Source: Alteromonadaceae bacterium M269 (lineage in GTDB: Bacteria > Pseudomonadota > Gammaproteobacteria > Enterobacterales > Alteromonadaceae). Taken from it: DNA of 64,000 nt. The DNA lies in contig SMNZ01000001.1 in assembly GCA_004353515.1 (NCBI GenBank), positions 992,001 to 1,056,000 on the forward strand, written 5' to 3'. The position numbers and the translations under genes are program-made. Under the pieces are notes generated by a model. That model did not search any database and was not told the origin of the DNA. It was given only the letters and a program-made list of their open reading frames with translations. Of the stretch, positions 28,921 through 39,199 are shown piece by piece (position 1 is the first letter of the stretch; each line of letters starts with the position of its first letter).

Positions 28921-30114
28921 ATGTTCGAAGTTTTACCCCTATTACCTGCTGACCCAATTTTAGGTTTATCCGCAGCTTTTAAACTTGAGAAAAACCCAAA
29001 TAAAGTTGATTTGGGTGTTGGTGTGTACAAGAACGAGCAAGGCCAAACTGTTATTCTTGATTCGGTAGCCAAAGCACAGCAAATTTTGCTGGAAAAAGAA
29101 GACTCAAAAACCTATATCACACCACAAGGTGTACAGGGCTTTATTGATGGCATGCTGACTCTTTTGTTGGGTGCAGATCACACAGCACTGAAAGACAATC
29201 GTGTTGCAGCTGTACAAGCACCTGGAGGCTGTGGCGCACTGCGCATTCTGTCTGAGCTCATAAAACGTTGTGATGAAAACGCAACAGTTTGGGTTAGTGA
29301 CCCAACATGGGCTAACCATATACCTCTCATTGGTAGTGCTGGATTAGAAATCAAAACCTACCCCTACTTCGATCAAAGTACCGGCGGCATCAAATTCGAT
29401 GAAATGGCTGAATGCCTTAATCAGGTTAAAAAAGGCGATGTCGTTCTACTTCACGGCTGCTGTCACAACCCAACAGGTGCAGATTTAAGCCAAGAACAGT
29501 GGCAACAAGTTTTAGAAATTGCTCAAAAGACTGGATTTATCCCATTCATTGATACAGCTTACCAAGGCTTTGGTGACGGCTTAGATGAAGATGCTTACGG
29601 CTTGCGTTTACTCGCCAGCAACTTGCCTGAAGTAATCGTTGCCGCGTCTTGTTCAAAGAATTTTGGACTTTATAGGGAACGCGTAGGACTTGCAGCCATG
29701 ATTACGTCTTCAGATAAAGTCCGTGAAGCAACGCAGTCTCAGATCCAGTACATTGCTCGTGGTATCTATTCAATGCCACCATCTTATGGCGGTGCACTTG
29801 TCGACATCATTTTAAATAGCGAAGAAATGAAGAAGCAGTGGCAAGGCGAAGTCACAGATATGCGCACTCGTATGCAGAGTTTAAGAGTTTTGCTTGCGGA
29901 TAAATTACGTGAAAAAGGTGCTAACAGAGACTTCAGCTTTATCACTCGCCAAAAAGGCATGTTCTCCTATCTTTGCATTACACCAGAGCAAGTGAGAGCA
30001 ATGAGAACAGAACACGGGGTTTACTTTGTAGAATCAAGTCGTGTCAATGTTGCGGGTATTAGCTTAAATAATGCCGATTATTTAGCGGATTCGCTTATCA
30101 ACGTATTGAAGTAA
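28921..30114 (+). CDS. Aromatic amino acid / aspartate aminotransferase
   Basis: This 397-residue class I, fold-type I aminotransferase has DLGVGVYKNEQG (about 30-41), GGCGALRI (about 102-109), HGCCHNPTGAD (about 178-188) and PLP lysine K246 in CSKNFGLYRERVG. These features fit the AspC/TyrB branch, which exchanges amino groups between glutamate and aspartate, phenylalanine or tyrosine. Choosing between AspC and TyrB by sight is not safe. A well-placed ribosome binding site and a bidirectional terminator frame a single-gene unit. Confidence 0.95.
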   Translation: MFEVLPLLPADPILGLSAAFKLEKNPNKVDLGVGVYKNEQGQTVILDSVAKAQQILLEKEDSKTYITPQGVQGFIDGMLTLLLGADHTALKDNRVAAVQAPGGCGALRILSELIKRCDENATVWVSDPTWANHIPLIGSAGLEIKTYPYFDQSTGGIKFDEMAECLNQVKKGDVVLLHGCCHNPTGADLSQEQWQQVLEIAQKTGFIPFIDTAYQGFGDGLDEDAYGLRLLASNLPEVIVAASCSKNFGLYRERVGLAAMITSSDKVREATQSQIQYIARGIYSMPPSYGGALVDIILNSEEMKKQWQGEVTDMRTRMQSLRVLLADKLREKGANRDFSFITRQKGMFSYLCITPEQVRAMRTEHGVYFVESSRVNVAGISLNNADYLADSLINVLK

Positions 30115-30132
30115 ATACTGAAATAGTTTTCT

Positions 30133-30176
30133 AAAAAAGCCGCTGGCCTTCAAATAAGGTTTAGCGGCTTTTTATA
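30133..30176. terminator. Bidirectional terminator, aminotransferase and cpsG
   Basis: AAAAAGCCGCT (30134-30144) and AGCGGCTTTTT (30163-30173) form an 11-pair stem, extended inside by CCTT/AAGG (30147-30150 with 30156-30159). T runs follow on both strands, so it can end both the aminotransferase and the converging cpsG transcripts. Confidence 0.92.
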
Positions 30177-30198
30177 TCTATCAAAGAAAATTAGAAAA

Positions 30199-31647
30199 CT
30201 AAGCTCTTATCAATTCCAATAGCTCTGTTGTTTTCTCTTGCATCAACGCAACATCTGCCTTCGATTCGACATTCAATCTAATTACAGGCTCAGTATTGGA
30301 CTTACGTAAGTTAAAACGCCACTGTCCATAATCAATACCTATTCCGTCGGTATAGTCGACAGATACAGCTTCAGATTCATACTGTTTTAGAATGCGCTCT
30401 ATCGCAGCATCAGGATCATCTAATAAAGAATTTATCTCACCTGATGAAGGGTAAGCTTGAATGCGGTCACTGACCAACTCTGACAGAGGTTTGGCTTTGG
30501 TACAAATAAGCTCTGCCACTAGCAACCAAGGGATCATTCCTGAGTCACAATAAGCAAAATCTCGGAAATAGTGATGAGCACTCATCTCACCACCATACGC
30601 CGCATTTTCAGCTCGCATACGCTCTTTAATAAAAGCGTGTCCAGTCTTACTCATAATAGGCTGACCACCCGCCGCAGAAACAATGTCTTCTGTGTTCCAG
30701 AAAACACGAGGGTCATAGATAATCTTAGCTCCTCGTTCTTTGTCCAAGAAAGCTTGTGCCAAGAGCCCAACAATATAGTAGCCCTCGACAAAATCACCTC
30801 GTTCATCAAACAGGAAACAGCGATCGAAATCACCATCCCATGCAATACCCATATCGGCTTTATGTTCGATAACCGCTTGTTCTGTATCGGCTCTATTTTC
30901 AACTAACAGCGGATTAGGTATGCCATTAGGGAAACTTCCATCAGGTTCGTGATTTACGCGAACAAACTCTATAGGTAACCCAACTTGATTTAGTGTCGAC
31001 TCCATTTCATCAATAACAGGGCCTGCCGCTCCATTACCAGCATTAACAACGAGCTTTAAAGGTTTAAAGTTATTGGCATCGACATATGTCAATAAGTGCT
31101 CTAAATAAGCCACCATACAAGATTGCTTACTGTATTGTTGATGTGCTTCAAGCTTATCTTTACTCACCGCAGATGCGCCGGTTAAAAAGCCGTTTGTATT
31201 CCAGCTGCCATTACCCCAATTTTGTAGTTGAGATAAGGTTTCGTCGTCATCAAATGCTTGAGCCATATCGCGTATAGCGAATAGCCCGGAGTCACCACTA
31301 ATAGGCTGAGAGCCCGTTTTAACCAATTTCATACCGTTGTAATCAATCGGATTATGACTAGCAGTGACTTCAATACCACCATCAACACCTAAATGTTGGG
31401 TAGCAAAGTAAATCTCTTCTGTGCCAGTCATCCCTAAATCAATAACATCAGCACCACCATCTATCAAACCAGCGGACAGTGCCAACTTCAATGGTTCAGA
31501 CGTTAATCGAACATCACCACCAACAACCACTCTTTTTGCTGATAAATACTCAGCAAAGGCTCTACCGATTCGATAAGCAACATTCTCATCTAACTGCTCA
31601 ACGAGCTTGCCTCGAATATCGTAAGCTTTAAAACAACTAATTTGCAT
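30199..31647 (-). CDS. cpsG: Phosphomannomutase/phosphoglucomutase CpsG
   Basis: CpsG interconverts mannose-6-phosphate and mannose-1-phosphate for GDP-mannose synthesis. The 482-residue product has the start [10 protein letters not shown], the phosphoserine motif TASHNP with Ser97, the metal loop DGDFDRCF (about 273-280) and the C-terminal phosphate loop [12 protein letters not shown]. It matches CpsG of E. coli well. It follows manC by 24 bp in one operon. No glycan cluster surrounds the pair, so GDP-mannose probably serves polymers encoded elsewhere. Confidence 0.95.
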   Translation of the reverse strand: MQISCFKAYDIRGKLVEQLDENVAYRIGRAFAEYLSAKRVVVGGDVRLTSEPLKLALSAGLIDGGADVIDLGMTGTEEIYFATQHLGVDGGIEVTASHNPIDYNGMKLVKTGSQPISGDSGLFAIRDMAQAFDDDETLSQLQNWGNGSWNTNGFLTGASAVSKDKLEAHQQYSKQSCMVAYLEHLLTYVDANNFKPLKLVVNAGNGAAGPVIDEMESTLNQVGLPIEFVRVNHEPDGSFPNGIPNPLLVENRADTEQAVIEHKADMGIAWDGDFDRCFLFDERGDFVEGYYIVGLLAQAFLDKERGAKIIYDPRVFWNTEDIVSAAGGQPIMSKTGHAFIKERMRAENAAYGGEMSAHHYFRDFAYCDSGMIPWLLVAELICTKAKPLSELVSDRIQAYPSSGEINSLLDDPDAAIERILKQYESEAVSVDYTDGIGIDYGQWRFNLRKSNTEPVIRLNVESKADVALMQEKTTELLELIRA

Positions 31648-31671
31648 TTTTACTAATCCCTTCTAGCCTGA

Positions 31672-33087
31672 TTACTTGCTTTCTGTGCGCCCGTATCTAT
31701 CAGAGAAGCGAACAATATCATCTTCTCCAAGGTAAGTTCCCGACTGAACTTCAATCAGTTCTAGAGGCACCTTGCCTGGGTTTTCTAACGCATGAACAAC
31801 ACCTATGGGAATATAAGTCGATTCATTTTCTGTTAACAGAAAGGTCTCATCTCCATTGGTTACTTTCGCAGTGCCCGAAACAACAATCCAATGCTCTGCG
31901 CGATGGTGATGCATTTGAACAGATAACTTTTCCCCCGGCTTCACAGTAATACGTTTAACTTGATATCTTTCGCCATTATCAATTGAGTCATAACTTCCCC
32001 AAGGACGAAAAACTTCACGGTGAAATTCAAACTCAGGGCGATGTTCAGCTTTTAATTGATTAACAACGTTTTTGATATCTTGAACCTGGTCCTTCGCTGC
32101 AACAAGCACTGAATCTTTAGTTTCGACGACAACGATATCATCTAACCCAATGACAGATATCAGGCGCTGCTCAGCGTTTACATAGCTGTTTTTGACATTG
32201 TGCAACATGGTGTCACCTCGAGTAGCGTTACCATTCTCATCCTTGTCAGACACTTCCCAAAGTGTTGACCAACTTCCAACGTCGCTCCACCCTGCATCCA
32301 TAGGAATAACAGCCGCCTCACTTGTTTTTTCCATCACGACGTAATCGATAGAGTCATCAGGGCAAGTCTCAAAGATTGCTTTCTCTACACGAACAAAGTC
32401 TAAATCCGTCGTTTCTGTCGCTATAGATTGCTGGCAGATAGATAACATCTCAGGAGCAAACTTCTTAAGCTCTTCTAAATAACGGCTAGCTCTAAACATG
32501 AACATACCGCTATTCCAATAATACAAGCCAGAATCAACGTATCCTTCTGCAGTTTCTAGATCCGGTTTTTCAACAAATTGCGCAACATCGTAGCCACCAT
32601 TTTGTCCAGCATCACCACGCTTAATATAGCCATAGCCAGTATTGGGTGCGTCTGGAACAATACCAAAAGTGACTAACTTGCCACTTTCAGCGAGTACTTT
32701 TGCTTCATTGATGGCTTGGTGAAAAGCTGTGGTATTACTAATGACGTGGTCTGCTGCCAAAACAAGTAACAAAGGGTCCTCACCATTGACTGTTGCATGC
32801 AGTGCAGCTAATGCAATGGCTGGTGCAGTATTGCGTCCTACTGGCTCTAACAAGATTCCTGAATGTTCGAGGTTTTGTTGTCGCACTTGTTCAGCAACCA
32901 AAAAGCGATGAGCTTCATTACAAATGAATATTGCAGGCGCATGCTCTACGCCATCCAGTCGGGTCACAGTTTCCTGCAGCATACTTTGTTCAGAAACTAA
33001 ATTAAGAAACTGTTTAGGTAATGCAGCGCGTGATTTAGGCCATAAACGACTTCCTGTGCCACCGGCGAGAATAATGGGAGTGAACAT
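31672..33087 (-). CDS. manC: Mannose-1-phosphate guanylyltransferase / mannose-6-phosphate isomerase
   Basis: This bifunctional 471-residue enzyme makes GDP-mannose from GTP and mannose-1-phosphate. The nucleotidyltransferase half (about 1-280) has the pyrophosphorylase motif [12 protein letters not shown] (9-20) and the substrate motif FVEKP (about 171-175). The cupin isomerase half (about 355-470) has the metal-binding pattern [19 protein letters not shown] before the ATG is a ribosome binding site. It precedes cpsG in a two-gene operon, and a 7-bp inverted repeat lies about 83 bp upstream. Confidence 0.95.
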   Translation of the reverse strand: MFTPIILAGGTGSRLWPKSRAALPKQFLNLVSEQSMLQETVTRLDGVEHAPAIFICNEAHRFLVAEQVRQQNLEHSGILLEPVGRNTAPAIALAALHATVNGEDPLLLVLAADHVISNTTAFHQAINEAKVLAESGKLVTFGIVPDAPNTGYGYIKRGDAGQNGGYDVAQFVEKPDLETAEGYVDSGLYYWNSGMFMFRASRYLEELKKFAPEMLSICQQSIATETTDLDFVRVEKAIFETCPDDSIDYVVMEKTSEAAVIPMDAGWSDVGSWSTLWEVSDKDENGNATRGDTMLHNVKNSYVNAEQRLISVIGLDDIVVVETKDSVLVAAKDQVQDIKNVVNQLKAEHRPEFEFHREVFRPWGSYDSIDNGERYQVKRITVKPGEKLSVQMHHHRAEHWIVVSGTAKVTNGDETFLLTENESTYIPIGVVHALENPGKVPLELIEVQSGTYLGEDDIVRFSDRYGRTESK

Positions 33088-33169
33088 AAAATCCTTGAAA
33101 CTGATTGTTGTAGCTAATTGTTATATCACCGATCTTAAAAAAGTGCTTATATAACTGCAATCTTTAACT

Positions 33170-33193
33170 ACATAAAATATGATTTATTTATGT
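33170..33193. promoter_or_regulatory. Inverted repeat upstream of manC
   Basis: ACATAAA (33170-33176) and TTTATGT (33187-33193) are perfect inverted arms across ten bases, about 83 bp before the manC ATG, in the 199-bp gap after lhgO. It could be an operator for GDP-mannose genes. The arms are AT-rich, so chance is possible. Confidence 0.3.
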
Positions 33194-33286
33194 TTTCCAC
33201 CTTCAAACACATAGTTGTTGGTTAAATTCATTCTTTCTACATATATTTTGGAAACTATCAGCTCTATACGCAACTTGTGATGTCCC

Positions 33287-34489
33287 CTAATTCAACAGTT
33301 GTTCAACTTTATCTAAAATATAATGACCTATAGGTAATGCGGACGTTGCCGCCGGTGAAGGTGCATTTCCTACATGGAGACTATTAGGTGTTTCAACAAA
33401 CTTAAAGTCATGGATTAAGTTGCCATGCAAATCAACCGCCTGAGCTCTTACTCCACTCGGATAAGGCCTCAAATCATCCAACCCAACCTTGGGGCAATAT
33501 TTCTGAACTTCTTTTAAATAACCGGATTTTAACGTTGAATTTCTAAACTCTTTCAACCCGCTACGCCAATGGTTTTTAATCAAATATTTAAACCCATTAA
33601 AACTCAGCATTTCCCTAATATCTGAGTAATTAACACTGGTTTTGCTATACCCTTCTCGCTTGAAAGCCAAAACCGCATTTGGGCCAACCGTCACTGAACC
33701 ATCTATCATTTTCGTTAAATGAACTCCAAGGAAGGGCAATGCAGGATCAGGAATAGGATAAATTAGGCGATTTACAACCTGGTTAAAACTCTCTGGCAGT
33801 TGATAGTACTCGCCTCTAAAAGGAATGATCATAAAGTCCATTTCGATACCCGCTTGTGCAATTAAGCGATCACTCATCAGGCCAGCACAATTAATGACAA
33901 AGCTGGCTTTATAAGTATCCGACTCAGTCACGACGTCAACCGTATTCTCATTTTCGTGCAGAGACATAACCTCTGAAGAGAAATGTACTGTGCCGTTCAA
34001 ATCAGTAAACAATTTCAGCAAGGTTTCAGTGATAGCCCGATAGTGTGTTATCCCTGTTTTTCGAACGAGGATAGCTCCTTTCCCAACTATATTAGGTTCA
34101 GCTTTTAATAGTTGCTGTTCATCCAGTAACTCTGGTTCCAAATCGTTGAGTTGACAGCGGTCATACAACTCTGTCATGCGCTCCAGTTCAACGTCATTCG
34201 TTGCAACTAGCAGTTTTCCACACTGCTCAAACGGCAAATTGTATTGACGACAAAACTCGACGGTTTGCTCTAAACCTTGACGACAGAACGAAGCTTTTAG
34301 GCTACCAGGTTGGTAATAAACACCGGCGTGAATGACACCAGAATTCCGTCCTGTTTGATGCATCGCACAATGTGTTTCTTTTTCAAGCAACAAAATTCGC
34401 TTTTCAGGATAACGCTTTTGTAATTGCCATGCAGTCGAAGCACCGACAACACCTCCACCAATCAAAATAAAATCAAAAGTTGTACTCAA
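33287..34489 (-). CDS. lhgO: L-2-hydroxyglutarate oxidase
   Basis: LhgO (formerly YgaF) is an FAD enzyme that oxidises L-2-hydroxyglutarate to 2-oxoglutarate and passes electrons to the quinone pool. The 400-residue product has the FAD-binding GGGVVGASTAWQL (about 12-24), TGRNSGVIHAGVYY (about 47-60) and the C-terminal VRAQAVD and GNAPSPAATSALPIG segments. The only start that keeps the FAD motif intact is a TTG (complement of 34487-34489) with a weak ribosome binding site. It is divergent from tcdA, with 70 bp between. No csiD or gab gene is adjacent. Confidence 0.93.
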   Translation of the reverse strand: MSTTFDFILIGGGVVGASTAWQLQKRYPEKRILLLEKETHCAMHQTGRNSGVIHAGVYYQPGSLKASFCRQGLEQTVEFCRQYNLPFEQCGKLLVATNDVELERMTELYDRCQLNDLEPELLDEQQLLKAEPNIVGKGAILVRKTGITHYRAITETLLKLFTDLNGTVHFSSEVMSLHENENTVDVVTESDTYKASFVINCAGLMSDRLIAQAGIEMDFMIIPFRGEYYQLPESFNQVVNRLIYPIPDPALPFLGVHLTKMIDGSVTVGPNAVLAFKREGYSKTSVNYSDIREMLSFNGFKYLIKNHWRSGLKEFRNSTLKSGYLKEVQKYCPKVGLDDLRPYPSGVRAQAVDLHGNLIHDFKFVETPNSLHVGNAPSPAATSALPIGHYILDKVEQLLN

Positions 34490-34559
34490 ACTGTTCTCGC
34501 TCAGCCAAGCTACGGTTACAATAGGGTGAACATAAACACCTTACGAACACGATTGCAAT

Positions 34560-35357
34560 ATGACAACAACCGATTTGCGTTTTGGAGGCACAGAAAGACT
34601 CTATGGCAAACAAGAAATCCACCAGCTTAACTCCAGCCATATCTGTGTTGTAGGTATCGGGGGCGTCGGCAGCTGGGTCGCTGAAGGTCTTGTCAGAAGC
34701 GCTATTGGTGAGATTACGTTAATCGATCTGGATGATATTTGTGTCACTAATACCAATAGGCAAATCCACGCACTAACTTCAACAGTCGGGCAATCCAAAA
34801 TAGACGTTATGGCAAAGCGATTAGAAGCCATCAACCCTAACTGCAAAATCAATAAAATACATGACTTTGTCACTGCCAAAAATGTAATGAACCACCTTTC
34901 CAAAGAGTTTGATTACGTTGTTGACGCTACCGACAGCATCAATGCTAAAGCGGCAATGATTGCCCACTGTAAACGCAATAAGATAAAAATCATTACGATT
35001 GGTGGTGCGGGCGGACAAACTGATCCAACTCAAATTAAGGTCGCCGATTTAACCAAGACAATTCAAGATCCTTTGGCCGCAAAGCTGCGTAACCTGTTAC
35101 GAAGAGAATACCGTTTTAGCACCAACACTAAACGGAGGTTTGCCGTTGATTGTGTTTATTCCAGCGAACAACTGAAATATCCTCAAGCCGACGGTAGCGT
35201 TTCTACCAAGAAGCGCTTAACAGATGGCAGCGTCAAACTAGATTGCAACTTTGGATTTGGTGCGTCTGTGATGGTAACAGCAACCTTTGGTTTTGTTGCG
35301 GCAGCAAGAGTTATTGAAAAATTATTAAAAACACAATCCCCCTCCCCTAATTCTTAA
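34560..35357 (+). CDS. tcdA: tRNA threonylcarbamoyladenosine dehydratase TcdA
   Basis: TcdA (CsdL) uses ATP to cyclise t6A37 of tRNAs to ct6A. It belongs to the E1/ThiF/MoeB fold. The 265-residue product has the nucleotide-binding GIGGVGSWVAEGL (about 33-45), DLDDICVTNTNRQ (about 57-69) and DATDSINAKAAMI (about 120-132), and the family length fits. The GST gene follows 11 bp after its stop. Confidence 0.95.
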   Translation: MTTTDLRFGGTERLYGKQEIHQLNSSHICVVGIGGVGSWVAEGLVRSAIGEITLIDLDDICVTNTNRQIHALTSTVGQSKIDVMAKRLEAINPNCKINKIHDFVTAKNVMNHLSKEFDYVVDATDSINAKAAMIAHCKRNKIKIITIGGAGGQTDPTQIKVADLTKTIQDPLAAKLRNLLRREYRFSTNTKRRFAVDCVYSSEQLKYPQADGSVSTKKRLTDGSVKLDCNFGFGASVMVTATFGFVAAARVIEKLLKTQSPSPNS

Positions 35358-35368
35358 AAGAGGTAGTT

Positions 35369-35986
35369 ATGATTACATTATTTGGTAGCGGTCAATCACG
35401 CTCATTTAGATGTTTATGGGCGCTAGAAGAAGCAGGATTAGACTATCAATATCAAGCAGTAGCGATCGGTAGTGACCAAGAAAATGGCACTCGCACCGAA
35501 GAATACCTAAAAATGAACTCACAGGGTAAGGTACCTACCTTTGTTCATGATGACTTGGTCTTAACAGAAAGTGCATCTATCGTGAACTATATTGGCTCTC
35601 TAGCGCCTGAACACAACTTTATCCCATCAGAACTCGTTGCTCGCGCGCAATACGACCAAATCATGTTCTTCGTGATGGCCGACATGGAGCAACCTCTATG
35701 GACTAATGGCAAGCACCGTTTCGCCATACCACAGGAGCATAGAGTTCCAAACATTATCCCGACAACACATTGGGAGTTCGCGAAATCACTTAAAGCATTA
35801 GAGAAGCTTAAAGGCGAACAAACATTCATTTGCGGTGAGCAATTTACGTTTGCCGATATTATGGTTGCACAAACTTTAATTTGGGCAGAACGTTTTGAAT
35901 ATACTATCCCCGAAAACTGGGTGACTTATCTGAGACAAATGCAAGAACGCCCGGCATACCAAAAGGCCATGGAAGCTATTCAATAA
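35369..35986 (+). CDS. Glutathione S-transferase family protein
   Basis: The 205-residue product has an N-terminal thioredoxin-like domain (about 1-80) with LFGSGQSRSFRCLWALEEAG and GKVPTF...LTESASIVNYI. An all-helical C-terminal domain (about 90-205) follows, as in cytosolic GSTs. The N-terminal SGQSRS position suggests a serine-type active site. The substrate is unknown; detoxification or stress response is the family norm. AGAGGTAGTT before the ATG supports the start. It is probably co-transcribed with tcdA, and a hairpin terminator follows. Confidence 0.92.
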   Translation: MITLFGSGQSRSFRCLWALEEAGLDYQYQAVAIGSDQENGTRTEEYLKMNSQGKVPTFVHDDLVLTESASIVNYIGSLAPEHNFIPSELVARAQYDQIMFFVMADMEQPLWTNGKHRFAIPQEHRVPNIIPTTHWEFAKSLKALEKLKGEQTFICGEQFTFADIMVAQTLIWAERFEYTIPENWVTYLRQMQERPAYQKAMEAIQ

Positions 35987-35998
35987 AGTACACGCTCC

Positions 35999-36030
35999 AG
36001 CTCCTTAGATTTCTTAAGGAGCTATTTTGT
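35999..36030 (+). terminator. Terminator after the GST gene
   Basis: AGCTCCTTA (35999-36007) and TAAGGAGCT (36015-36023) form a nine-pair stem with a seven-base loop, followed by ATTTTGTT. It lies 12 bases after the stop. Confidence 0.85.
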
Positions 36031-36091
36031 TATCACACTCTCAACATACATCTTCTTTGAAAACACCACCTGATCCAATCAGAAATGTACT

Positions 36092-36637
36092 TCAGGATAA
36101 AAAATCAAACTGCTCAATGTACTCACACAAGCGAATAATTTTAATATTAGATAATTGCCTGTAATCAAAATAAGGGCAAACTAACAAATGCAATGATGGG
36201 TTGACTGCAAATTCATGATCGAGCCATTGCAAATCCAGGTCACAGGTTTTCGCATAAGTTCTACCCATCAGAATATTCAAAGATTTGCCACTACATCGCT
36301 CTTCGGTAGGTTTCGAAAAAAGCAGTGATGTATTGGAGTTTTTCTGCAATAAGGCTTCATCTCTGTAATCTTGCCAACACGACCACTGATTTAACGGAAT
36401 CACAGCTTCAAATGCTTTAATAGAACGCATTGCAAACAGCCATTTGGCATAAACATTAAAGACTTTACGCCAGCCATTACCACAATCATTACCTATCGCT
36501 TTTATTTCTCCCACAGGTAAAGCTTCAACTTGATCTAATTGAGACCATGGAAGACGTTGAGGTATATTTTGGATAAAAACTTGTATGGAGGCATTGGTAT
36601 CACCAATACCAATTGTCATGTCTGAATCGGAAATCAT
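36092..36637 (-). CDS. Conserved-looking hypothetical protein
   Basis: The 181-residue product has no signal peptide or membrane segment. It is rich in Trp, Cys and acidic residues. Visible landmarks are the start region SIQVFIQNIPQRLPW, a Trp/Cys run LNQWSCWQDYRD (about 83-94), and LMGRTYAKTCDL and CPYFDYRQLSN towards the end. No motif that I recognise is present. Its start is three bases after the metalloprotease stop, at the end of the recCBD transcript unit, so it is probably co-transcribed. Function unknown; context hints only weakly at DNA repair. Confidence 0.72.
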   Translation of the reverse strand: MISDSDMTIGIGDTNASIQVFIQNIPQRLPWSQLDQVEALPVGEIKAIGNDCGNGWRKVFNVYAKWLFAMRSIKAFEAVIPLNQWSCWQDYRDEALLQKNSNTSLLFSKPTEERCSGKSLNILMGRTYAKTCDLDLQWLDHEFAVNPSLHLLVCPYFDYRQLSNIKIIRLCEYIEQFDFLS

Positions 36638-36640
36638 AGC

Positions 36641-37225
36641 TTAATTAATAACTGCACCTTGTGTTCGACCATGCCCCGTCTCTGCATCATAGGCTTGATT
36701 TAGCTTATCGTGAGTCTCAATAATTCTGTTGATATCTCTCTTTAATCTTTTACGTAAGACTTTACAGCCTCGCACTGGTTCAGCGTTCTCCAATAAATAG
36801 TGTATTTCACGAGCCGCTTTCATACCAAACTCATGATGTCCTTTTTCATGAACCAATAGTGCTTCATAGAACCTATCAAACTTAGCTTTGATTGCTTCGT
36901 CAGCATTAGCTGCTTCAGACAATTGGGGCATGGTGTACTCAGTTTCAACCTTAACAACAAAGTCCTCTACGTAACAAAGTTTACCAATTTGCTTCCAACG
37001 AAAGTTAGGTCTTAACTCCCACTCAGTTTCACCATGATAAATTTGATTCTGTCGCCTAACAGGTGAGTTTCTTCTTAGTTCCAAAACAATATCTCTCGCA
37101 TACCGAGGCGATATTTGATAGTGCTTGAATGATTCTTCGATCTGAATTTCCGCAAAAGCATTATTTGTAGAAAGAACGATGATTCCAATCATTACAACTA
37201 ACCACATCAATGCCCGATTTATCAT
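36641..37225 (-). CDS. DUF922-type periplasmic metalloprotease
   Basis: The 194-residue product has a signal peptide (about 1-25, ending NNAFA). Its domain carries a zinc-protease motif HEKGHHEFG (about 137-145) in a helix, as in DUF922 proteins. Supporting landmarks are the basic ELRRNSPVRR (about 48-57) and conserved-looking NFRWKQIGKLCYVEDF (about 73-88). It is probably secreted to the periplasm as a zinc-dependent protease; the substrate is unknown. It follows recD by 51 bp and precedes the unknown gene by 3 bp. AGGG precedes the ATG by several bases. Confidence 0.82.
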   Translation of the reverse strand: MINRALMWLVVMIGIIVLSTNNAFAEIQIEESFKHYQISPRYARDIVLELRRNSPVRRQNQIYHGETEWELRPNFRWKQIGKLCYVEDFVVKVETEYTMPQLSEAANADEAIKAKFDRFYEALLVHEKGHHEFGMKAAREIHYLLENAEPVRGCKVLRKRLKRDINRIIETHDKLNQAYDAETGHGRTQGAVIN

Positions 37226-37276
37226 CCAAACCCTACCCTAAAGCCTTAAACCCAAACAAAAACAACTGTCCTACTC

Positions 37277-39199
37277 TCAATCTAACATCAAAAGCCTGTC
37301 TGCTAGCCCTGAACCTCGTTTCACTTCTGTTAATATTGAGGCTTTCACCATATCACTCGAACCAAAAAGCGTAAATTCACTCTTAGCCCGAGTTAAACCT
37401 GTATACAACATCGACTTCGTCAGATGCATCATACGTGATTGCTCATAAGGTAAACACAATAACACCTGTTCAAACTCAGAGCCTTGGCTCTTATGAACAG
37501 TCATAGCGTATACCGTCTCGTGTTCAGGTAATCTATTCGTCAGAACCGATTTTAGTTCTCCTTCACCCGTTTCAAACCAAGCTTTGGCGGTTTCTCCATT
37601 GTGATCAAAAGCGATAATGCCAATATCACCATTGAACAGATTTTGTTCATGACTATTTTGCGTCACCATAATGGGACGACACTGATAAAACTTTGAATCA
37701 GGCGTTATTAAAGAACGTTTAGCGAGTTCGAGTTCAAATAATTGATTAAGCTTTTCTACTCCCCAGCTTCCCCGCCTATGCGAACAAAGTATCTGCTGTT
37801 TTTTAAGTAGCGAGAATGCTTTCTTAATATCGCCCAACTCAACCGCCTGACAATAATCGATTAGATTAGGTAGTCCGGCATCCACAAGCGCTCGTAGTGA
37901 ACTGGACGGATACCATTTCACTGTCTCAGCATCAGGTCCGCTAAGTAGACCTAATGCCTTGTTAACATCTTTCAGCCTTATAGCCTTTGCTAATTGTCCG
38001 ATGTCGCTTCGATCATTAAAACGGTGACTCTTATACAGCCGTGTAATGCCACTTGCTAATCTTGAATACCTTTCGACCTTACCGCTCCCATCAATTGTTT
38101 TTTCCCTTTTCTGTGACTGTTTCAGTGCCTCAAGGCTATACCCCGATACTTCAGCCAACTTTTCTGCCTGATCAAGATAAGGCTCAGCACCCTCTGCGAG
38201 CACGCAAATGTCATTTAAAACAGAACCTACCTCTACAGACGCTAACTGTTCGCTATCTCCTAACAAAACGACTTGGCAATCATCAGCGACCGCATGGAAA
38301 AACTTGCTCATCATTGGCAAGTCGATCATAGAAGCTTCATCGAACACAATAAGATCAGCGTGAATCGGGTTTTGTTGATTATGGGTATAATGAATACTTT
38401 GGTAGCGAGTTCCCATTAATCGGTGAATGGTAGTACAACGAATATTCAATTCATCAGCCAAGTTTTCAGGAATCCGCCCTTTGGCTTGTTCTATTGATTC
38501 ACTCAAGCGTGCAGCAGCTTTACCCGTTGGAGCTGCAAGTTTAATCATTAACGGACTTTGTCCTCTTCTTTTACGGATTCCCTGTAGCAAAGCCATCAAC
38601 TTAACAACTGTCGTCGTCTTACCTGTCCCAGGTCCTCCCGTAATAAAGGTCACAGGATTTAATGCCGCGACGGCAACCGCAACTTTCTGCCAGTCTATAC
38701 CACCTTCAGCCGAATCATCTTCAGGGAATAAAATCAGCAGTAGTTCTTTGATATCAGCTATTTTGTCTTGTTTGTTTTCAGAAGCGTCACCACTTACTCT
38801 TATATTCGCCAGTTGATTCAATCGCAGTAACAGCGAGGTTTCGTAAGTCCAATAACGCTGAAGATATAAGGCGTTATTTTGAAAAACGATAGGATGATTC
38901 TTAACGCATTCTTTATCGTTAACATCTTTGGCAATTGACACCACGGCAACACTGGATTCAATCAAAGCTGGAACATCATATTTATGCCCAAAGGTATCAA
39001 GCAATAGGTTTTGAATATTATAGACCGGCACACATACATGCTGCGAACCCGACTGCGAACTTAAAAAAGCAGCAATACATATCAACTCATCACTAACCGG
39101 TTGAAACTCATCTGCAACAAAGCGTGCAAAGGCATAATCAATGGGCCTAATAAATGACTCTTCCAACCATTTTTCGAGGATGGGATAAGGCATCGTCAT
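37277..39199 (-). CDS. recD: Exodeoxyribonuclease V subunit alpha RecD
   Basis: RecD is the 5'-to-3' helicase motor of RecBCD, which processes double-strand ends. The 640-residue product has Walker A TGGPGTGKTTT (about 187-197), a DEAS helicase motif VFDEASMID and the C-terminal TVHKSQGSEFEQV. The length is close to E. coli RecD (608). Its start overlaps recB by four bases (ATGA), so translation is coupled. It is the third gene of the recC-recB-recD unit. Confidence 0.96.
   Translation of the reverse strand: MTMPYPILEKWLEESFIRPIDYAFARFVADEFQPVSDELICIAAFLSSQSGSQHVCVPVYNIQNLLLDTFGHKYDVPALIESSVAVVSIAKDVNDKECVKNHPIVFQNNALYLQRYWTYETSLLLRLNQLANIRVSGDASENKQDKIADIKELLLILFPEDDSAEGGIDWQKVAVAVAALNPVTFITGGPGTGKTTTVVKLMALLQGIRKRRGQSPLMIKLAAPTGKAAARLSESIEQAKGRIPENLADELNIRCTTIHRLMGTRYQSIHYTHNQQNPIHADLIVFDEASMIDLPMMSKFFHAVADDCQVVLLGDSEQLASVEVGSVLNDICVLAEGAEPYLDQAEKLAEVSGYSLEALKQSQKREKTIDGSGKVERYSRLASGITRLYKSHRFNDRSDIGQLAKAIRLKDVNKALGLLSGPDAETVKWYPSSSLRALVDAGLPNLIDYCQAVELGDIKKAFSLLKKQQILCSHRRGSWGVEKLNQLFELELAKRSLITPDSKFYQCRPIMVTQNSHEQNLFNGDIGIIAFDHNGETAKAWFETGEGELKSVLTNRLPEHETVYAMTVHKSQGSEFEQVLLCLPYEQSRMMHLTKSMLYTGLTRAKSEFTLFGSSDMVKASILTEVKRGSGLADRLLMLD

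Noticed and set aside
33088-33286. Small gene in the manC-lhgO gap
   Set aside because: No start with a ribosome binding site and no frame of useful length is present; the gap is better read as a promoter region.
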